Shown here: positions 59,101 through 64,000 of the stretch, piece by piece
Layout of the letters: every line of letters begins with the position of its first letter
How positions within the stretch are numbered: position 1 is the stretch's first letter
Assembly: GCF_949987515.2 (NCBI RefSeq)
Contig: NC_082692.2
Coordinates: forward strand, 90,529,488 to 90,593,487
Reading direction: 5' to 3'
DNA: 64,000 nucleotides
Origin: Delphinus delphis
Lineage: Eukaryota; Chordata; Mammalia; Artiodactyla; Delphinidae
Notes under the pieces: generated by a model
Database searches by the model: none
Told to the model about the DNA's origin: nothing
Seen by the model: only the letters and a program-made list of their open reading frames with translations
Position numbers and translations under genes: made by a program

Positions 59101-60084
59101 TTGTGTCTAATATATCTCTTTTACCCTCCATGCCACCCAGTAAATGGTAGGTATTCAGAAACAACTTTTTGTGATATCAGTAAATCCACACTACATGCAT
59201 CCATTTACCATTGCCAATCAAAATAAGGTTGGCTCTAAATATTGAAGAACTAAATTATAAAAGAATAACAGATTCAAAAATCTTTCTACTAGCAGGTCCT
59301 CCTTATTAGGAGCCTTACTTATCAGTGGGTCAACAAATGAAAAAAAAATATGTGTACACACATGTGTTAAAATGTTAACAGTTGTTGCATCCACATGGTG
59401 GGCAAATTGGTAATTATTGCCCTTTTTAAAAATTCTGTGAATGTGTAAGCACTTTCACAAGAAAATACTGGGAGAAAGCAGTTGCAGTAGCCTATATGTA
59501 AGAAAAGACATAATTGTTATCTCATATCGCTATAGACTCTCCTAGGCTATAAGCAGTTTTTAAACTTTGCATCATTTAGTTTGAACTATCTCATTCAACC
59601 TGTCTTTTCCTGTGTGTTTAAAATCCCTCTAATTACAGTTTTAGTTTTTACGGCCTCTGATATTTAGTATGACGGAAATGCCTCAAAACACGTATGTATT
59701 CCCCAACTCCAAATCCTTTTGTAAGACTAGAAATTCACTGAAAGAATGAGGAGGTGACTCCTCCTTCACCAAGCAGACTGCCTGTCATGGTTTTATTGCA
59801 CTCTGGTACTTTACACTGGGATTCTCTCTGTGATTATCTGCAAATCATTCACAAGTTTTTATTTTATTTTTATTTTACTTATTTTATTTTGTTTGACTCA
59901 CAAATGTATACTGTAAGCTTCTCAGACAAGGAGTGTTTTAAGTTTTTGATACCTTATTACCTCCCTGCAAATCAGAAAAGATGGCAGTTTAGGCTCTATC
60001 ATGTTGTTTTGGTTTTTATTGATTTTTTTTTTTTTTTCCAAAAAAATCTTTAGGCACGCTTGTAATGTTACTCAGCAAAAACTT
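56159..60084. other. Unique-looking non-coding DNA
   Basis: Nearly 4 kb without a named repeat, the longest such stretch in the window. It contains small simple tracts (58255-58275 A-rich; 59856-59895 TTTTA-rich). The 107-codon plus frame at 58185-58508 and its overlapping 95-codon minus frame have no motif. A weak L1-like phrase occurs near 59390-59480. Low repeat density could mean constraint, but nothing in the sequence proves it. Confidence 0.4.
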
Positions 60085-60175
60085 GTTGAATCCCTGAAGG
60101 CAGGGAATGTTGCCTTCTGGGTTTCTAGCATAGTGCCTTGTATATAATAGGTGCTTAATAAATACTGTTTGACTT
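60085..60175 (+). repeat. L2 3' end relic, plus strand
   Basis: 'ctgaaggcagggaatgttgc', 'tagcatagtgccttgtatat' and 'ataggtgcttaataaatact' are a clear L2 3' terminus. Confidence 0.78.
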
Positions 60176-62068
60176 TAATGCAAGAGGTGGCTCATACGCT
60201 TTGCAGATATTTTACACACTTTTAAAATTATAGCACCCCTTTTATAGCACTTGTGAGTCCTTCCTTCTAAATGCATCCCAAATTTCAGAGATTATAGGTT
60301 CGGATAGTAGGTCTGGTGGCTGGGCTTGGTCATGGAGGCTTATCTCACGTGTTCAGAAACAATCTGAAGGCACTGGAAGTGAGATGCTGTATGCAGTAGA
60401 GAACGGGGGATCTTGTTCAGTGCTCCAAGGTGGCAGAATGAGAGAGCAGTTTCTGCTTCCAGGTATATTTGTTTTGAAGATCTCAGAGGTGAGATTAGCC
60501 ATTCTTTTCCTTTCTGCTTTCCCATATTTTACAGCTACATAGGTGACCATAGTGTCCTTAGTAGATATTTTTCCTCTTTGGTAAAATAATTGAAAGGAAG
60601 AATCTTAGTCATTTAGCTTATTATTACATTTTCTACCTAGTTTTCTATTTAATTCCATTTTATGACACTCTGGGTCCTTCTATTTAAGAAACTGCAGTAA
60701 ATGAAGGAGAGGAACGAAGCAGATAAACTTGGATTAGCTGTCTTCCTTGATAATGCTTAGAAAGAACCTCAGGCCGGTACCCTAACTAACAAATCTGAAG
60801 TGTGGCAGCGGTTTATAATCCAAACAGTATTGTCTATACTCCTTTCAATCTATCGGGTTTTATAGGAAGTTTGTACAAAGACTTGATGGTTATATTGTTA
60901 CACGGATTTAATTCTATGAACATAAAAAATTGATTACCCTAGGGACATTAAGAGGACTGTTTTTACTGATTGAATATTTTACTTGCATAAATGGTAGTTC
61001 TTATAAACAGCTACATATTTTACTGTTAGTATCTTACAGTTCTTAAATTATAAGCCTGAATGTTTCATTTTAATTATGAATTTCCATCCCCTGCCCCAAA
61101 TATCAAGATCATTTACAGAGTGTTTTACTTCCTATTGGTACCAAGATGATAAAGTTGCCATCCACATTGGACTTCCAAAAGAACAAGAACTTCTCTCTTG
61201 TTCTCTTTTCTTTCTTTTTTCGCCTTATTAAAAAAAAAGAAAAGAAAAGAATATCTGCTCTAAAATGATTCATTGGAGCTACTCTAATAGTCTTATTTTG
61301 TTACTCTAATAGAATCTAACCTAGACTGTTCCCAGATGTGGAGATAGTTTACATGTCAAAAAATACCATTCCTTAGGAGGTAAGGTGATGAGGTAACAGT
61401 TTTGCTGTCCTAAAACCTCAAAGCTGGAGGATGCCTGAGAGACATTCTAGTCTCTAGCCTCCCTCATTTTACACAGACCACACAGGGATCTAGTTGATAC
61501 CTTCTCATCAACAGGAAATCCCATCTTCAGAATCCTCATTCAGTGATTGCTGCCACTAGAGTTTCACTGTTGGCTTGAGTAATTAGTGTTGAGTAGTGAT
61601 TATGGAAGAGACTGCTGGTTGCCAACCAATATCAATTCTTTGTTTGTTACTTAATAACAGAACACCAGTATTATTTAGAGCAGCAATGTGCCCAGATAAA
61701 ATGTTGCAATTTTTATTACATGTAACTAAGTTTTGTCAAATTATATACAAGCAGAAATATTTGGGAGGACTTCCAAAAGGTCTCTTCAAGGGGAGATGTT
61801 TTAGCTGGGAATTGAGATTTCTTGTCCTGCACTCCACTTCCTTCTTTCTGCTGCCTGGAAATCAGGCTTGGTGGACGGAGCTCTTGTAGCTACCTTGAAC
61901 CATGTGGTGATCTTGATTAATGTAACAAGCTAGAATAGTGGAGGAAAATTATAGAAGCAGCCTAGGTTCTTAATTGAATACTATGGGACTGCAATACCAG
62001 CCCTGTATGGCTTATTAAGGTTCTTTCCCTTCAAGTGAGAAATGAGTTTCTTTCACCTGAACTATTAT
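60176..62068. other. Unique-looking non-coding DNA
   Basis: A possible ancient relic at 61430-61500 ('attttacacagaccacacag'). Otherwise nothing named. Frames up to 97 codons have no motif. Confidence 0.4.
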
Positions 62069-62070
62069 TA
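62069..62070. repeat. TA target duplication, left of mariner
   Basis: TA directly precedes the left inverted repeat. Confidence 0.75.
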
Positions 62071-62096
62071 TTGGGTTGACCAAAAAGTTCATTCAT
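62071..62096 (+). repeat. Mariner left terminal inverted repeat
   Basis: Pairs with 63318-63343 with four mismatches. Confidence 0.88.
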
Positions 62097-62254
62097 TTTT
62101 TTTCCCCTAAGATGACTCTAAGAGTGCCTAGTTGTCTTTAACTTCATTCAAAACAATTTTGTTAGATTGTATTGTGACAGCTGTCATATCAGCGTGCATT
62201 TTAAAAAACTTATCGAAATTGGTGAACTTTTGTGTAGCCATTTTAATATTGAAG

Positions 62255-63270
62255 ATGGAAGAAAAAAAGCAACATTTTCAGCATATTATGCTTTATTATA
62301 TCAAGAAAGGTAAAAACACAACTGAAACATGAAAGAAGATTTACACAATGTATGGAGAAGGTGCTGTGACTGATCGAGTGTGTCAAAAGTGGTTTGCGAA
62401 GTTTCGTGCTGGAGATTTCTCGCTGGACGATGCTCCACGGTTGGGTAGACCAGTTGAAATTGATAGCGATCAAATCGAGTCGTTAATTGAGAACAGCCAA
62501 CTTTATACCATGCGGGAGACAGCCGACATACTGAAAATATCCAAATCAAGCACTGAAAATCTTTTGCACCAGGTCGGTTATGTTCATAGCTTTGATGTTT
62601 GGGTTCCACGTAAGTTAAGTGAAAATACCCTCGTCGCCATATTTCCACACGCAATTCTCTACTGAAATGTAACAAAAATATTCCGTTTTTAAAACAAGTT
62701 GTGATGAGTGATGAAAAGTGGATACTGTACAATAATGTGGAATGGAAGAAATCATGGGGCAAGTGAAATGAACCACACCAAAGGCTGGTCTTCATCCAAA
62801 GAAGGTGATGTTGTGTATATGGTGGGATTAGAAGGGAGTCCTCTATTATGAGCTCCTCCTGGAAAACCAAATGATTAATTCCAACAAGTACTGCTCCCAG
62901 TTAGACCAACTGAAAGCAGTACTCGATGAAAAGCATACGGAATTAGTCAACAGAAAATGCATACTCTTCCATCAGGATAACACAAGACCGCATGTTTCTT
63001 TGGTGACCAGGCAAAAACTGTTACAGCTTGGTTGGGAAGCTCTGATTCGTCCGCCATATTCAGCAGACATTGCACCTTAGGATTTCATTTATTTTGGTCT
63101 TTACAAAATTCTCTTAATGGAAAAGATTTTGGTTCCCTGGAAGACTGTAAAAGGCACCTGGAACAGTCCTTTCCTCAAAAAGATAAAAGTTTTGGGAAGA
63201 TGGAATTATGAAGTTGCCTGGAAAATGGCAGAAGGTAGTGGAACAAAAGGGTGAATATATTGTTCAATAA
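62255..63270 (+). pseudogene. Mariner transposase, inactivated, DD34D triad still present
   Basis: Transposase binds the TIRs and cuts and pastes the element. ATG at 62255, final TAA at 63268-63270. Seen in order: the N-terminal helix-turn-helix region ('VCQKWFAKFRAGDFSLDDAP'), the GRP linker ('LGRPVEIDSDQ'), a second HTH ('TADILKISKS'), then the catalytic core. Aspartate 1 is in 'SDEKW' (62710-62712), aspartate 2 in 'HQDN' (62976-62978), and aspartate 3 in the codon at 63081-63083. Aspartates 2 and 3 are separated by 34 codons, the mariner DD34D spacing. Breaks: TGA 62330-62332, a frameshift between about 62600 and 62700, TGA 62764-62766, a frameshift near 62775, TAG 62829-62831, TAG 63078-63080, and another frameshift near 63125-63135. 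It cannot make a working protein. Confidence 0.92.
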
Positions 63271-63317
63271 AGTTCTTGGTGAAAATGAAAAATGTGTCTT
63301 TTATTTTTACCTAAAAA

Positions 63318-63343
63318 CTGAAGGAACTTTTTGGCCAACCCAG
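63318..63343 (-). repeat. Mariner right terminal inverted repeat
   Basis: Inverse of 62071-62096, followed by TA at 63344-63345. The outermost base differs from the left end. Confidence 0.88.
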
Positions 63344-63499
63344 TATTTTGATTTTCCTCTCATATGTAGTTGAATCAGTTTCTCTAAAGTTTCAAATGAA
63401 TTATGCTAAGTGGAATTCCCATAGGTCAGGGAGGCATTTTAATAAACACTGGCCTAATCCCAGGAACTCCCAAAGAAACTGATAATACTGGAAGAGTTG

Positions 63500-63605
63500 C
63501 TTGATTTCTCTATATTTTGCTTTTCTTACTTGAAAAACAAAGGCAATGATAATAGCCCTGTTACTTCTTCATATTGTGATACTGTGATAGTTCTTGAAAA
63601 AGTAA
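63500..63605 (+). repeat. MIR SINE fragment, plus strand
   Basis: 'tacttgaaaaacaaaggcaa', 'tgataatagccctgttactt' and 'cttcatattgtgatactgtg' are consistent with the MIR 3' half. Confidence 0.5.
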
Positions 63606-64000
63606 AAAATACTATTTATATGCAATATGCTTCCCATTAATAATATTCTCTTGATCTAAAGCAAGGTTTCTTAACTGAAAGTCTGTGAATTCCTTGATAT
63701 TTTATGAAAAACTGTAATTGTGGATACATCTTTTTTTTCCCCTAGGGAGAAAGTCCTTTAAATCCTCAGCAGAATCTAGACATCAGAGACAGTGTCCAAA
63801 ATGGGAAGATGATATTTATCTAGAGAAAGGCCCTTTCTATTGTAGAGCAGTTACAAAATATTATTTGAAAACCTACCTTCAACATCATAATCATCATTTA
63901 GTAACCATCTCTGAATGGCTAAAATTGACAGTCCTTCAAGTTCTCATTTCTAACACCACTTCCTCCCCAAAGCATTTTTAAAAGTGTCAAGTAAGAAATA
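63606..64000. other. Window end, non-coding
   Basis: Around 63660-63720 'ggtttcttaactgaaagtct' and 'gtgaattccttgatatttta' hint at a short hAT-type relic. The 87-codon frame at 63718-63981 has no recognisable motif. Confidence 0.35.

Larger units (their letters stand above)
62071..63343 (+). mobile_element. Full-length mariner DNA transposon
   Basis: A 1273-bp element, the normal mariner length, with terminal inverted repeats. The left end is TTGGGTTGACCAAAAAGTTC. The right end read in reverse is CTGGGTTGGCCAAAAAGTTC. Over the first 26 positions 22 match. Flanking TA is present on both sides (62069-62070 and 63344-63345). It carries one transposase gene on the plus strand with disabling mutations. 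This type resembles mariners known from cow and other mammals. The ends are intact enough that the whole insertion is present, not a fragment. Confidence 0.93.

Noticed and set aside
62301..62870. 189-codon minus-strand open frame
   Set aside because: It lies antisense to the mariner transposase and shows no independent domain.
1..64000. CRISPR arrays, operons, riboswitches, phage or plasmid features
   Set aside because: The sequence is mammalian genomic DNA. The tandem repeats present are simple microsatellites without spacer structure.

Overview
This is mammalian nuclear DNA, AT-rich and built mostly of interspersed repeats. No intact host protein-coding gene, structural RNA gene, CRISPR array, operon or prokaryotic feature is visible. 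The window most likely comes from a cetacean (whale, dolphin or porpoise). The evidence is a set of tRNA-derived SINEs of the CHR type, whose heads read GGCTTCCCTGGTGG..GCAGTGG. They occur as CHR-1-like copies and as the shorter, GC-rich, A-tailed CHR-2-like copies that I associate with cetaceans. They lie beside cetartiodactyl-type L1 LINEs and a cow-type mariner. I assigned families by recognising sequence, not by a database search.

Layout. 1-5.8 kb: mostly unique-looking DNA with an unassigned old repeat, one CHR-1-like SINE and an L2 relic. 5.8-17 kb: an L1 cluster containing (a) an L1 ORF2 fragment with no 3' end, (b) a short 5'-truncated L1 with a perfect 13-bp target-site duplication (TSD), (c) an older L1 with a twin-priming inversion, and (d) a nearly complete 6.8-kb minus-strand L1 (10097-16918) with 5'UTR, dead ORF1, dead ORF2, 3'UTR and an 18-bp TSD. 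17-21 kb: MIR and L2 relics and a SINE with a perfect 17-bp TSD. 21.3-23.7 kb: a nested plus-strand cluster, with a CHR-2 SINE inside a young L1 that abuts an older L1. 23.7-62 kb: long unique-looking stretches with many MIR and L2 relics, older L1 3' ends, MER5, MER20 and Tigger-like DNA transposon remnants, two more SINEs and several microsatellites. 62.07-63.35 kb: an end-to-end mariner with terminal inverted repeats (TIRs), flanking TA, and a transposase that is broken but keeps all three catalytic aspartates.

The open reading frames in this window are repeat-derived or of the length expected by chance. The one possible exception is a 103-codon open run on the minus strand near 31.7-32.05 kb, which I could not identify. 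The window reads as an intergenic or deep intronic segment. The informative content is transposon history: insertion order, inversion mechanism, and lineage-informative SINE and L1 insertions. I found no convincing new biological system.
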